Shown here: positions 7,291-14,927 of the stretch, in pieces | How positions within the stretch are numbered: the first letter of the stretch is position 1 | Layout of the letters: the number at the start of each line of letters is the position of its first letter | NCBI GenBank assembly: GCA_016182965.1 | Contig: JACPFM010000081.1 | Span: 1-42,872, forward strand | Origin: Deltaproteobacteria bacterium | GTDB taxonomy: Bacteria; Myxococcota_A; Polyangia; Polyangiales; JADJMO01 | Direction: 5' to 3' | DNA: 42,872 nucleotides | Made by a program: the position numbers and the translations under genes | The notes under the pieces: model-generated | Told to the model about the DNA's origin: nothing | Database searches by the model: none | The model's input: the letters and a program-made list of their open reading frames with translations, nothing else

Positions 7291-9462
7291 ATGGCCGATG
7301 CGCGCGCTTCGAGACGGCGAGAGTCGATCGAAGCGCTCCTGTTGGCCGCGATCGGCGGCATCGGGCTGATCATGGGCGCGCGCGCGCTGCGACCGGCGCA
7401 GGTGGTGCCGGCGCGACCGCCCTCGGTGGAGCCGCCGCTCGGCGGATGGCCGCGCATCGCCGAGCACGCCGACGGCGTGGTGCGCTACACGCTGCAGGCG
7501 AAGCTCGATCCGGCCTCCCACGAGATCGACGGGCACGGCACGATCACGCTGAAGAACTCGTCGTCGATCGCGCTGAACGATCTGCGCCTGCACCTCTACC
7601 TCAACGCGTTCAAGAACGACCGCACGGTCTTCAGGCGCGCGCGCGTCGGCGGCTTCCGCGGCGATCGCAGCCGGGGCGCGGGGTACATCGACATCCGCCG
7701 GCTCTCGCTCGCCGGCGAGGACCTGTGGCCGAAGCGCGAGTGGATCGACCATCGCGGCGACACGCCGCAGGATCCGCACACTCCCAACACGGCCCCGATC
7801 GTCGAGGGCGCCCCCGACGATCAGACCGACGTGCGCATCCCGCTGCCCAAGCCGTTGCCGGCCGGCGAGTCGATCACGCTGGAGGTGGACTTCCACGATC
7901 GGTTGCCGGAGGTCACCGAGCGCACCGGCTACGAGGGCTCGTTCCACTTCGCCGGCCAGTGGTTCCCCAAGCTGGCGCGCCTCGAGAAGGACGGCCGCTG
8001 GGCCTCGTTCCCGTTCCACCACCTCGCGGAGTTCTACGCCGACTACGGCAGCTTCGACGTCACCCTCGACGTGCCCGAGACGTTCACCATCGGCGCCTCC
8101 GGACCGGTGGTCTCCTCGAAGGTCGAGGCCGGGCGGCGCATCGAGCGTCACGTGATCGACGACGTGCACGATTTCGCGTGGACGGCGTGGGATCGCTTCG
8201 TCGCCCGCGAGCAGCGCATCGAGGGCGTCCTGGTCCGCTTCCTCGCGCCGCCCGGCTACGGCGCGGCGATCGATCGCGAGGCGCTCGCCGTCGAGCACGC
8301 GCTGCGCGACAAGAACGCGCGCTTCGGCGCCTACCCGTACCCGGTGCTCACCGTCGTGCACCCGCCCGACGACGCCGACGAGGCGGGCGGCATGGAGTAC
8401 CCGACCCTCATCACCACCGGCGGGCCGTGGTGGCCGAACCACGGGCTGCACGAGATCGAGGGCGTGACCATCCACGAGCTCGGACACCAGTGGTTCTACG
8501 GTCTCGTCGGGACCCACGAGGTCGAGTGGCCGGCCGGCGACGAGGGCTTCAACTCGTACGCCGACGAGCTCGCCCTCGGCACGCTGTTCGGTCGAGGGAG
8601 CGGCGTGACGCTCGGTCCGCTGCAGCTGTCGACCGAGATGCTCGCGGTGCGCGGCGTCGACGCGTCGTTCGACGAGCCGATCTTCCAGCCCGCGCATCGC
8701 TTCGCGAGCGGCCGCTCGTACGGCGGGCGCGTCTACGGCGCGACGGCCGCGGTGCTCTTGACCCTGCGCCGCACCTTCGGCGCCGCGAAGCTCGACACGG
8801 CGATGGGCGTCTGGACGCGCAAGTTCCGCTTCCAGCACCCCGGCCCCGAGGACTTCTTCGCCGTGCTCGGCGAGCACGTCGGCGCAGACTGCGAGGCCGC
8901 CGCGCGCACCGCGTTCTCCACGCCGTTCTCCTACGACGTCTACGCCGAGTCGCTCAGCAGCGAGAAGGACAGGGGCCCGGTCGGCTATTTCGACGGCAAG
9001 GACGGGCGCGTGAAGAAGGAGCCGGAGGACGCCGCTCGCTGGAAGAGCTCGGCGTGGATCGGTCGCCGCGGCGCGCTCGATCTCCCGGTCGACGTCGAGC
9101 TGCGCTTCGCCGACGGCTCGCGCACGCGCCGCACCATCCGCTTCGGCGCGCCGGCGTACGCGGTGGCCCCGGCGCCGCCGATGATCGGCGCCGACGTCGC
9201 CGCGATCGCGCTCGGCGTGCCGGTCGCCGCCGACACGCAGCCGTCGCAGCAGAGCCCCTCGAACGGCACCTGGTATCGCCTCGACGCCGACGGTCCGACC
9301 CAGCTCGTCGCCGTGATCGTCGATCCCGATCACAAGCTGCTCGTCGATCGTGACCGGCTCGACAACTTCGCCTCGCTCTCGAACGGGCGCGGCGGCGCTC
9401 CCATCGCGCGCGAGCGATCGCTCGCGTGGATCGGCGTGCTCACGCGGCTGGTGGGGCCGTGA
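7291..9462 (+). CDS. M1-family zinc metallopeptidase (aminopeptidase N-like), membrane-anchored
   Basis: Protein of 723 aa. The N-terminus MADARASRRRESIEALLLAA runs into a single hydrophobic segment (about residues 14-30) without a clear cleavage site, so it is probably a signal anchor. The gluzincin zinc site is H395-E-L-G-H399, with the third ligand E418 in AGDEGFNSYADEL, matching HExxH-x18-E. The exopeptidase-type GGMEYP motif is at about 366-371. The N-terminal beta-sheet domain characteristic of M1 enzymes (GHGTITLKNSSS, LRLHLYLNAF) precedes it. The start ATG at 7291 was chosen over longer in-frame extensions because these would run through the divergent lipoprotein gene. Its last codons overlap the GTG of the next gene (GTGA, 4 bp), so the two are translationally coupled. 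It may process extracytoplasmic peptides. Confidence 0.88.
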   Translation: MADARASRRRESIEALLLAAIGGIGLIMGARALRPAQVVPARPPSVEPPLGGWPRIAEHADGVVRYTLQAKLDPASHEIDGHGTITLKNSSSIALNDLRLHLYLNAFKNDRTVFRRARVGGFRGDRSRGAGYIDIRRLSLAGEDLWPKREWIDHRGDTPQDPHTPNTAPIVEGAPDDQTDVRIPLPKPLPAGESITLEVDFHDRLPEVTERTGYEGSFHFAGQWFPKLARLEKDGRWASFPFHHLAEFYADYGSFDVTLDVPETFTIGASGPVVSSKVEAGRRIERHVIDDVHDFAWTAWDRFVAREQRIEGVLVRFLAPPGYGAAIDREALAVEHALRDKNARFGAYPYPVLTVVHPPDDADEAGGMEYPTLITTGGPWWPNHGLHEIEGVTIHELGHQWFYGLVGTHEVEWPAGDEGFNSYADELALGTLFGRGSGVTLGPLQLSTEMLAVRGVDASFDEPIFQPAHRFASGRSYGGRVYGATAAVLLTLRRTFGAAKLDTAMGVWTRKFRFQHPGPEDFFAVLGEHVGADCEAAARTAFSTPFSYDVYAESLSSEKDRGPVGYFDGKDGRVKKEPEDAARWKSSAWIGRRGALDLPVDVELRFADGSRTRRTIRFGAPAYAVAPAPPMIGADVAAIALGVPVAADTQPSQQSPSNGTWYRLDADGPTQLVAVIVDPDHKLLVDRDRLDNFASLSNGRGGAPIARERSLAWIGVLTRLVGP

Positions 9463-10310
9463 CCGGCGCCGCGCACGCGGCCGCTCCGGCGTCGGCGCGT
9501 CGCCGGCCCGACGCGCTCGTCCTCGTCTTCGTGGTCGAGGTCCTCATCGCCTGGGTGCTCGCCGCGCCGTGGTCCGAGACGCTCGCGCGCACCGTGGGCG
9601 CGCACCCCGACGGCGATCGTGTCGCCTTCTGGCACCCGGGCGGCCTCTTGCTCGTCGATCTCGCCGAGCGGCTGCGCGGCGTCCTCTCGGCGCTGGTGGC
9701 CGCGACCTCGATCGGGCTCGCGGTCTTCGCGCTCGCGTCGGTGTTCGTGCTCGGCGCGTGGACCGCGGCGATCGACGATCCGGGCAGGCCGCTGCGCGCG
9801 GCGATCGCGCGCGGCGCCGAGGTCTTCTGGCGGCTGCTCGTGCTCGGCGTCGTGAGCGGCTTCGCCGCGTGCGTGGTCGCGGCGCTGCTCGGGATCATCC
9901 CCGCGTGGGGGATCTCCGTGCGCCTCGCGGACTGGGATCCGCGGGCGGCGCTCTTCCTGATCTCGCTGCCGCTCCTGGTCAGCGCCGTGTTCATCGCAGC
10001 CATCCTCGCGGCCGCCGATCTCGCGCGGGCGCGCGTCGTCCGGCACGACATGTCGCTGCTCGCGGCGCTGGCGATCCTCCGCGATCGCCGGGCGGTGTGG
10101 TCGCAGCTCGTCGCCTCGGCGCCGCGCTGGCTCGCGTCGATCGGGCTGCTCGGGTGGGGCGCGGCGATCTCGTCGCACAGCCTCTCGGTGACCACCATCT
10201 TCCTTTCGCACCAGGCGATCGCGTTCGCGCGGGTGGCGCTGCGCGGCAGCGTGCTCGCGCGCGCGCTGCGCCTCGCCGGCGCTCGCGCCGCAGCTTCCGG
10301 GATCGAATGA
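9459..10310 (+). CDS. Polytopic membrane protein, unknown function
   Basis: Protein of 283 aa if started at GTG 9459, which overlaps the upstream TGA by 4 bp. Hydrophobic stretches suggest five or six transmembrane helices: ALVLVFVVEVLIAWVLA, VLSALVAATSIGLAVFALA, LLVLGVVSGFAACVVAALLG, ALFLISLPLLVSAVFIAAIL and a helix near WLASIGLLGWGAA. A central large loop (ETLARTVGAHPDGDRVAFWHPG) lies between the first two. I do not recognise the family and see no catalytic motif. Its stop overlaps the ATG of the next gene (ATGA), so it is the middle member of a tightly coupled trio bounded by two different metallopeptidases. A chaperone, adaptor or substrate-gate role for the peptidases is a guess. Confidence 0.72.
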   Translation: MTGAAHAAAPASARRRPDALVLVFVVEVLIAWVLAAPWSETLARTVGAHPDGDRVAFWHPGGLLLVDLAERLRGVLSALVAATSIGLAVFALASVFVLGAWTAAIDDPGRPLRAAIARGAEVFWRLLVLGVVSGFAACVVAALLGIIPAWGISVRLADWDPRAALFLISLPLLVSAVFIAAILAAADLARARVVRHDMSLLAALAILRDRRAVWSQLVASAPRWLASIGLLGWGAAISSHSLSVTTIFLSHQAIAFARVALRGSVLARALRLAGARAAASGIE

Positions 10311-12631
10311 ACCTGCGCGCCGCGCTCCGCACCCCGCGCGGCGTCGGCGTCGCGGTCGTCGCGATCGCGACGTTCGCCGTCGGCTTCGTGCCGCTGTTCG
10401 CCGGGCCGGGCTACGAGCACGCGATCGCGTCGGGGTTGATCGTCCCCACGGTCGCCGCGGTGGTCTCCGCCAACGAGGGGTTCGTCGATCGGCACGCGCT
10501 CGCGCCGGAGTCGCCGCTCGTCCTCCTCGGGCGCGCGGTCGAGCGCGGCGTCCTCCTCGCCGCGGTCGCCGTCGCCACCGCGCTGATCCACGGTCTCCGC
10601 GTCGGCTTCTGCGATCCGTTGGGCGGCCTCGCCACGTTCGGGCTGACCGCGGGGACGGGCACCGTGCTCGCGAGCGTCGTCGGCGCGACGACCGCGGTGA
10701 TCGTCGGGCACCTGCTCCCGATGGCGCGTCGCCGTCGGCGCGTCGCGGCGATCGTCGCCGGTGTCGCGCCGCTCGCCACCGCGCTGGTCGCCGGCGCGTA
10801 CTTCTACTTCACGCCGGCGGTGTTCGCCTTCGATCCGTTCGTCGGGTTCTTCAGCGGGACGCTCTACGACGAGGTGGTCGACGCCTACCGGCCCCTGCTC
10901 ACGTACCGCGCCGGCACCGCCCTGACCATCGGCGCGATCGCCGGGCTCTTCGCCGCCGTCGCGCGCAGCGCGGAGGGGAGGCTGTCGCTCGTGCGGCGAC
11001 GCGAGGCGGTGCTCGGCGCGGCCCTCGCGCTCGGCAGCGCGACGCTCGTCTTCTACGGCAAGGAGCTCGGCCACCGTAGCGGCTCGGACTTCATCCGCAC
11101 CGCGCTCGGCGCGGAGCGACACGGCGCGCGGTGCGACGTCGTGCACCCGCGCAAGCTCACCGAGGCGGAGGCGGCGCTGCTCGCGCGCGACTGCGACGAG
11201 CAGCTCGCGGCCGTCGAGCGTCGGCTCGGCTTCGCCGGTCCGGAGCGGGTCACCGCGTTCTTCTTCAAGGACGCCGAGCAGAAGCGCGTGCTGATGGGCG
11301 CGGCCGACACGTACGTCGCCAAGCCGTGGCGCCGCGAGGTCTACCTGCAGCTCGGCGCCTACCCGCACCCGGTCCTCGGGCACGAGCTCGCGCACGTGGT
11401 GGCCGGCGCCGTCGCACGCGGTCCGTTCAAGGTCGCCGCGCGGTTCGGCCTCCTGCCGACCCCCGGCCTCATCGAGGGCATCGCGGTCGCCGCCTCGCCC
11501 GATCGCGACGAGCTCACACCCGCGCAGTGGGCGTTGGCGATGAAGCGCCTCGGCATCATCCCGCCGCTCTCGCGCACGTTCGGCAGCGGGTTCCTCGCGC
11601 AGAACTCCTCGATGGCGTACACGCTGGCCGGCGCCTTCGTGACCCATCAGCTCGCGCGCGGCCGGGCCGGCGCGGTGCGCGCGTGGTACGGCGGCGTGAC
11701 GTTCGAGCAGGCGTTCGGCGAGCCTTTCGGCGCGGCGGAGCAGGAGTGGCTCGGCGCGCTCGATCTCGTGGCGCTGCCCGACGCCGCGCTCGCCGTCGCC
11801 AAGGCCCGCTTCGATCGACCGGCGATCTGGGGGAGGCGCTGCCCGCACGTCGTCGAGAAGCTGCGCGACGAGGCGGAGGCGTGTCGCGACGAGGGCGATC
11901 TGAAGGGCGCCGATCGCAAGCTCGCGGCGCTGCTCGCGCTCGACACGGCCGATCCGGCGGCGCGCCTCGAGCGGGCGCGCCTCGCGGCGAAGACGGGCGA
12001 TCTCGGGTCGATGCGCGCGACGGTGCAGGCGATGATCGCCGACGAGCGCGTGTCGGTCACCTTCCGCAACCGCGCGCGCGAGGCGCTCGGCGACGAGGCG
12101 CTGCGGCGTGGGCTGCTCGACGAGGCGCGGTCGCTGTTCGACGCGGCGCGGCTCGAGGTGCTCGACGACGACCTCGCGCGCAACCTCGACGTGAAGTCGT
12201 TCCTCACGACCACGCCGGCGCGCGCGGCGCTCTTCGGGCGGCTGCTCGTCGGGCGGCCGGAGCCGCTCGCCAGCAAGGACGAGGCGCTCGCCGCGACGAT
12301 CGCGATCGCGCGGTTCGTCGAGCAGGGCGGCGCGGTCGCGGAGGACCGCGCGCTCGCGCGCTACCTCCTCGTGCGACGGCTGATCGACCTGCACGCGTGG
12401 GACGACGCCAACGCGATGCTCTCGACCGTCGACGTCGGCGCGCTCGCGCAGATCACCCCGCGGCTGCAGCGCGAGACGGCGCGGCTCGCGATCCTGCTCG
12501 CCTGCGTCAGCGAGCCGGCCGGTCGCGCAGCGCGCGTCGGCGCGGCGCTCGCCCGCTATCGCGAGATGCCGCCGCCGAACGCGGGCCGCCGCGAGGCCAT
12601 CGAGCGCTTCGCCGAGCGGTGCGCGCGGTGA
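10307..12631 (+). CDS. Multi-pass membrane HExxH metallopeptidase with helical-repeat C-terminus
   Basis: Protein of 774 aa starting ATG 10307 in a 4-bp overlap with the upstream stop. Residues 1 to about 240 contain six to eight hydrophobic helices (GVAVVAIATFAVGFVPLFAG, VLLAAVAVATALIHGL, VAAIVAGVAPLATALVAGAY). A soluble domain follows with H359-E-L-A-H363 and a downstream GLIEGIA segment supplying E390 as a likely third zinc ligand, so it has gluzincin-type topology. After about residue 490 the sequence becomes regular amphipathic helices rich in Ala, Leu and Arg (KLAALLALDTADPAARLERA and similar), like TPR repeats. The family is not recognised beyond the zinc motif. The operon places it with an M1 peptidase and a membrane protein, so a joint role in envelope proteolysis is likely but unproven. 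Confidence 0.75.
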   Translation: MNLRAALRTPRGVGVAVVAIATFAVGFVPLFAGPGYEHAIASGLIVPTVAAVVSANEGFVDRHALAPESPLVLLGRAVERGVLLAAVAVATALIHGLRVGFCDPLGGLATFGLTAGTGTVLASVVGATTAVIVGHLLPMARRRRRVAAIVAGVAPLATALVAGAYFYFTPAVFAFDPFVGFFSGTLYDEVVDAYRPLLTYRAGTALTIGAIAGLFAAVARSAEGRLSLVRRREAVLGAALALGSATLVFYGKELGHRSGSDFIRTALGAERHGARCDVVHPRKLTEAEAALLARDCDEQLAAVERRLGFAGPERVTAFFFKDAEQKRVLMGAADTYVAKPWRREVYLQLGAYPHPVLGHELAHVVAGAVARGPFKVAARFGLLPTPGLIEGIAVAASPDRDELTPAQWALAMKRLGIIPPLSRTFGSGFLAQNSSMAYTLAGAFVTHQLARGRAGAVRAWYGGVTFEQAFGEPFGAAEQEWLGALDLVALPDAALAVAKARFDRPAIWGRRCPHVVEKLRDEAEACRDEGDLKGADRKLAALLALDTADPAARLERARLAAKTGDLGSMRATVQAMIADERVSVTFRNRAREALGDEALRRGLLDEARSLFDAARLEVLDDDLARNLDVKSFLTTTPARAALFGRLLVGRPEPLASKDEALAATIAIARFVEQGGAVAEDRALARYLLVRRLIDLHAWDDANAMLSTVDVGALAQITPRLQRETARLAILLACVSEPAGRAARVGAALARYREMPPPNAGRREAIERFAERCAR

Positions 12632-12650
12632 TCAGCCCGATGGGAAAGTC

Positions 12651-12670
12651 CCCCGGGTTGAAACCCGGGG
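12651..12670. repeat. REP-like hairpin, GGGTT-type stem
   Basis: CCCCGGGT, loop TGAA, ACCCGGGG: a perfect 8-bp stem followed by CACCGAC, the same flank as the REP copies at 12785, 29629 and 30041 (reverse orientation relative to the 12785 copy). It lies 19 bp after the metallopeptidase stop and could also act as a terminator. Confidence 0.75.
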
Positions 12671-12784
12671 CACCGACAGCAGGGCGAAGCCCTTCGGGCT
12701 AGCGAGACGTTGGTGCCGAGGAAGTGCACTTGTCTCCTCGGCCTGATCATCACTCGCCCTGCGGCGACACCCCAAGCCAGGCTG

Positions 12785-12846
12785 GCGAGTCGGTGAAGTC
12801 CGAAGGACTTGAGGTGCAGTCGGTGCCCCGGACTTCAGTCCGGGGG
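12785..12846. repeat. REP-like element, two hairpins (copy A)
   Basis: Contains a small hairpin GAAGTCC-GAA-GGACTT and a larger one CCCCGGACT-TC-AGTCCGGGG (12826-12845, 9-bp stem). The whole 62 bp is identical to the reverse complement of 29629-29690. Together with the hairpin at 12651 it fills the 222-bp gap between the convergent metallopeptidase and receiver genes, an arrangement typical of REP/BIME elements. The right end abuts the stop of the receiver gene at 12854. Confidence 0.85.
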
Positions 12847-12853
12847 ATTTCCT

Positions 12854-13774
12854 TCAGCCCTCGCGCGTGAGGCGCGAGATCTCTTCCTTGATGAGCGTCT
12901 CGGCGAGGACCGGGACGACCTCCCACACGACGCGCTCGACGACCTCGCGCGAGAGCGCGAGCACCGCGTCGACCTGCGCCGGCGACAGGCCGAGCTCACC
13001 GAGCTTGCCCGCGAGCTCGGGCGGGAGCGCGGCGGCGCCGGCCACGGCCGCGGCGGGGGGCGCGTCGGACGCCATGCGCACGGTGTGCTGCGCCTTGAGC
13101 GCGGGGCTCGACGGCGGCCGCGGCTGCGACGGCGGCTGCTGCGCCGGCGGCTCGGAGGGCATCTTCGCGGTGACCTGGCGCTGCAGCGCGGGGGTCGGCG
13201 TGCGGCCGAGCGCGGGACCACCGGCGCTGGCGCGGGTCGCGGGCATGCCCTGCATCGTCGGGTGCACGACGGCCGGCGCCGCGCGGATGACCGGCGCGGG
13301 CGGGGGCGGCGCCGGCGGCGGCGGCTGCGGCGCGGAGAACATGGGCGCGCGCGGCGCCGTGGGCGCGGCGGCGATCGGGGCGGCGGCGATCGGCGCGGGC
13401 GCGACCGATCTCCCCTGCGTGAGCACGCCCTTCACGAGCTCGATCGCCTTCGCGGTGTCGTACGGCTTGTCGAGGTGGCCGTCGGCGCCGGCGGCCTGGC
13501 CGCGGGCGGGATCGAAGGGGTTCTGCTTCGAGGACAGGAGGACCACGGGGATGCGACCGAACTCGTCCTTGATCGCGCGACAGAGGTCGTACCCGCTGAA
13601 GCCATCGAGCGCGACGTCGGCCAGCACGGCGGCGGGATGCTCGCGGCGACAGGTGGCCAGCGCCTCTTGCGCGGTGCCGACCGTCAGGACGCGGAGATCC
13701 TCTCCCGCGAACGTCATCTCGATGACCTTGCGCATGGTGACGCTGTCATCGACGGCGAGCAGGGTCTTGGCCAT
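12854..13774 (-). CDS. Receiver-domain protein with Pro/Ala linker and conserved C-terminal helix
   Basis: Protein of 306 aa. Residues 1-120 are a CheY-like receiver: acidic pair D9/D10 in LLAVDDSVTMRKV, predicted phosphoacceptor D53 in LADVALDGFSGYD, and K103 in HLDKPYD. Residues 123-250 are a low-complexity Pro/Ala/Gln linker. The last 50 residues form an amphipathic helix with the phrase VVERVVWEVVPVLAETLIKEEI, a pattern I associate with several myxobacterial and deltaproteobacterial receiver proteins, where it is probably a docking or oligomerisation tail. There is no DNA-binding or enzymatic output domain. No cognate kinase is adjacent; the closest signalling gene is the divergent PP2C phosphatase. 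The start ATG 13772-13774 begins MAKTLLAVDD, the expected receiver N-terminus. Confidence 0.85.
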   Translation of the reverse strand: MAKTLLAVDDSVTMRKVIEMTFAGEDLRVLTVGTAQEALATCRREHPAAVLADVALDGFSGYDLCRAIKDEFGRIPVVLLSSKQNPFDPARGQAAGADGHLDKPYDTAKAIELVKGVLTQGRSVAPAPIAAAPIAAAPTAPRAPMFSAPQPPPPAPPPPAPVIRAAPAVVHPTMQGMPATRASAGGPALGRTPTPALQRQVTAKMPSEPPAQQPPSQPRPPSSPALKAQHTVRMASDAPPAAAVAGAAALPPELAGKLGELGLSPAQVDAVLALSREVVERVVWEVVPVLAETLIKEEISRLTREG

Positions 13775-14077
13775 TCCGGCGGATTGTCGACCTCCAGAGC
13801 GCGGAGCGTCAAGCCGTGTGCTCCCGCTTCGCCCTGGCGGGCGAGACGCTCGCGGCGGAGGGCCAAAGGCTACGGGCTACGGACGATTCGAGCCTCGCGG
13901 CGCTCGGCCGCCGCTCGTGCTCTAGGCGACCGGCGACCGGCGCACGACGCGGCGAACGCGACGATCGGCGTCGCGAGGCCCTCTGCTCGTTCCGACCCCA
14001 TGCATCGCGGCTCCAAACCCGAGGCATCGCCCGCACGGCCGCTGGGCACGCGCGCGATGCAGCGCTATGAGGGGGGA
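13775..14077. other. Divergent intergenic region, no gene seen
   Basis: About 300 bp between the divergent receiver and PP2C genes. It should hold the promoters for both. I could not identify a convincing -35/-10 pair, repeat or RNA structure. Only the ribosome-binding site of the PP2C gene (GAGGGGGGA, ending about 1 bp before ATG 14078, core spacing about 5) is clear. Confidence 0.5.
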
Positions 14078-14830
14078 ATGCGCGCGCGGTCGGCCGGCAA
14101 GACTCACGTCGGCATGAAGCGATCCCTCAACGAGGACGCCTTCCTCGCCGACGACGATCTCGGGTTGCACTTGGTCGCCGACGGCATGGGCGGGCACGCC
14201 GCCGGTGAGGTCGCGAGCGCCGAGGCCGTGAGCACCGCCTACGGGATGGTGAAGCAGGCCCGCTCGTCGCTGCAGAAGCTCGGCGACAACCCCGACGACG
14301 CGCAGATCCGCGCGGCCCTCCGCTTGATGGAGGCGTCCATCCAGGCGGCCACGTACATGGTGTTCACGCTCGCGGAGCTCGATCGCGAGAAGAGCGGCAT
14401 GGGCACGACGATCACCGGGATGCTCGTCTTCGGCGATCACGCCGTCACCGCGCAGGTCGGCGATTCGCGCATCTATCAAATCCGCGACGGCGAGGCCCGG
14501 CAGATCACCGAGGACCACACGCTCATCGCCTGGCAGCTGCGCGAGGGGATCATCACGCAGGAAGAGGCGCGCCGGTCGCCGCACAAGAACGTCATCACGC
14601 GCGCGGTCGGCAACCGCGAGTACGTGCAGGTCGACACCAACCTCGTGCAGCTCTCCCCCGGCGATCGCTACCTCCTCTGCTCCGACGGGCTGCACGGCTA
14701 CCTGCGCACCTCGGAGATCCCCGACATCGTGGCGCAGGGCCGCGACGCCGCGGTCGACGCGTTCATCGAGCTGGCCAACAGCCGCGGCGGCAAGGACAAC
14801 ATCACCGCCATCGTGGTCGAAGTGGAGTGA
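14078..14830 (+). CDS. PP2C-family serine/threonine protein phosphatase
   Basis: Metal-dependent phosphatase (PPM/Stp1-PrpC type), 250 aa. The motifs run in order: GMKRSLNEDAFL, LVADGMGGHAAGEVAS (metal-binding DGMGG), SGMGTTITGML, TAQVGDSRIYQI, ITEDHTLIAWQL, NVITRAVG, YLLCSDGLHGYL and GGKDNITAIVVE. All expected metal-binding aspartates are present, so it should be active. The ATG at 14078 was chosen for its strong Shine-Dalgarno sequence and because it gives the canonical N-terminus MRARSAGKTHVG; ATGs further upstream would add residues unlike the family. It is a candidate to reverse phosphorylation by Ser/Thr kinases such as those at 24410-28408, although they are 10 kb apart. Confidence 0.93.
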   Translation: MRARSAGKTHVGMKRSLNEDAFLADDDLGLHLVADGMGGHAAGEVASAEAVSTAYGMVKQARSSLQKLGDNPDDAQIRAALRLMEASIQAATYMVFTLAELDREKSGMGTTITGMLVFGDHAVTAQVGDSRIYQIRDGEARQITEDHTLIAWQLREGIITQEEARRSPHKNVITRAVGNREYVQVDTNLVQLSPGDRYLLCSDGLHGYLRTSEIPDIVAQGRDAAVDAFIELANSRGGKDNITAIVVEVE

Positions 14831-14871
14831 GCGGCGCGGTCGCGGTTGGCGTGAGCGGCGTTGGTGAGGGA

Positions 14872-14887
14872 CCTGCCGAGCGGCAGG
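14872..14887 (+). terminator. Hairpin downstream of PP2C gene
   Basis: CCTGCCG, loop AG, CGGCAGG: a perfect 7-bp stem 41 bp after the PP2C stop and 41 bp before the next ATG. There is no T-run. It may be a terminator, or it may sit in the leader of the lipoprotein gene. Confidence 0.35.
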
Positions 14888-14927
14888 GCTTGCGCCCGCG
14901 CCGATCCGGCGGTCATGCTCCCGCTCC

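Noticed and set aside
5797..9333. 1178-codon minus-strand frame across the lipoprotein, divergent gap and M1 peptidase
   Set aside because: It crosses two real genes and a divergent promoter region, and shows only low-complexity Arg/Ala/Asp sequence.
9440..12394. 984-codon minus-strand frame opposite the metallopeptidase operon
   Set aside because: Antisense shadow of the coupled peptidase genes, with no domain pattern.
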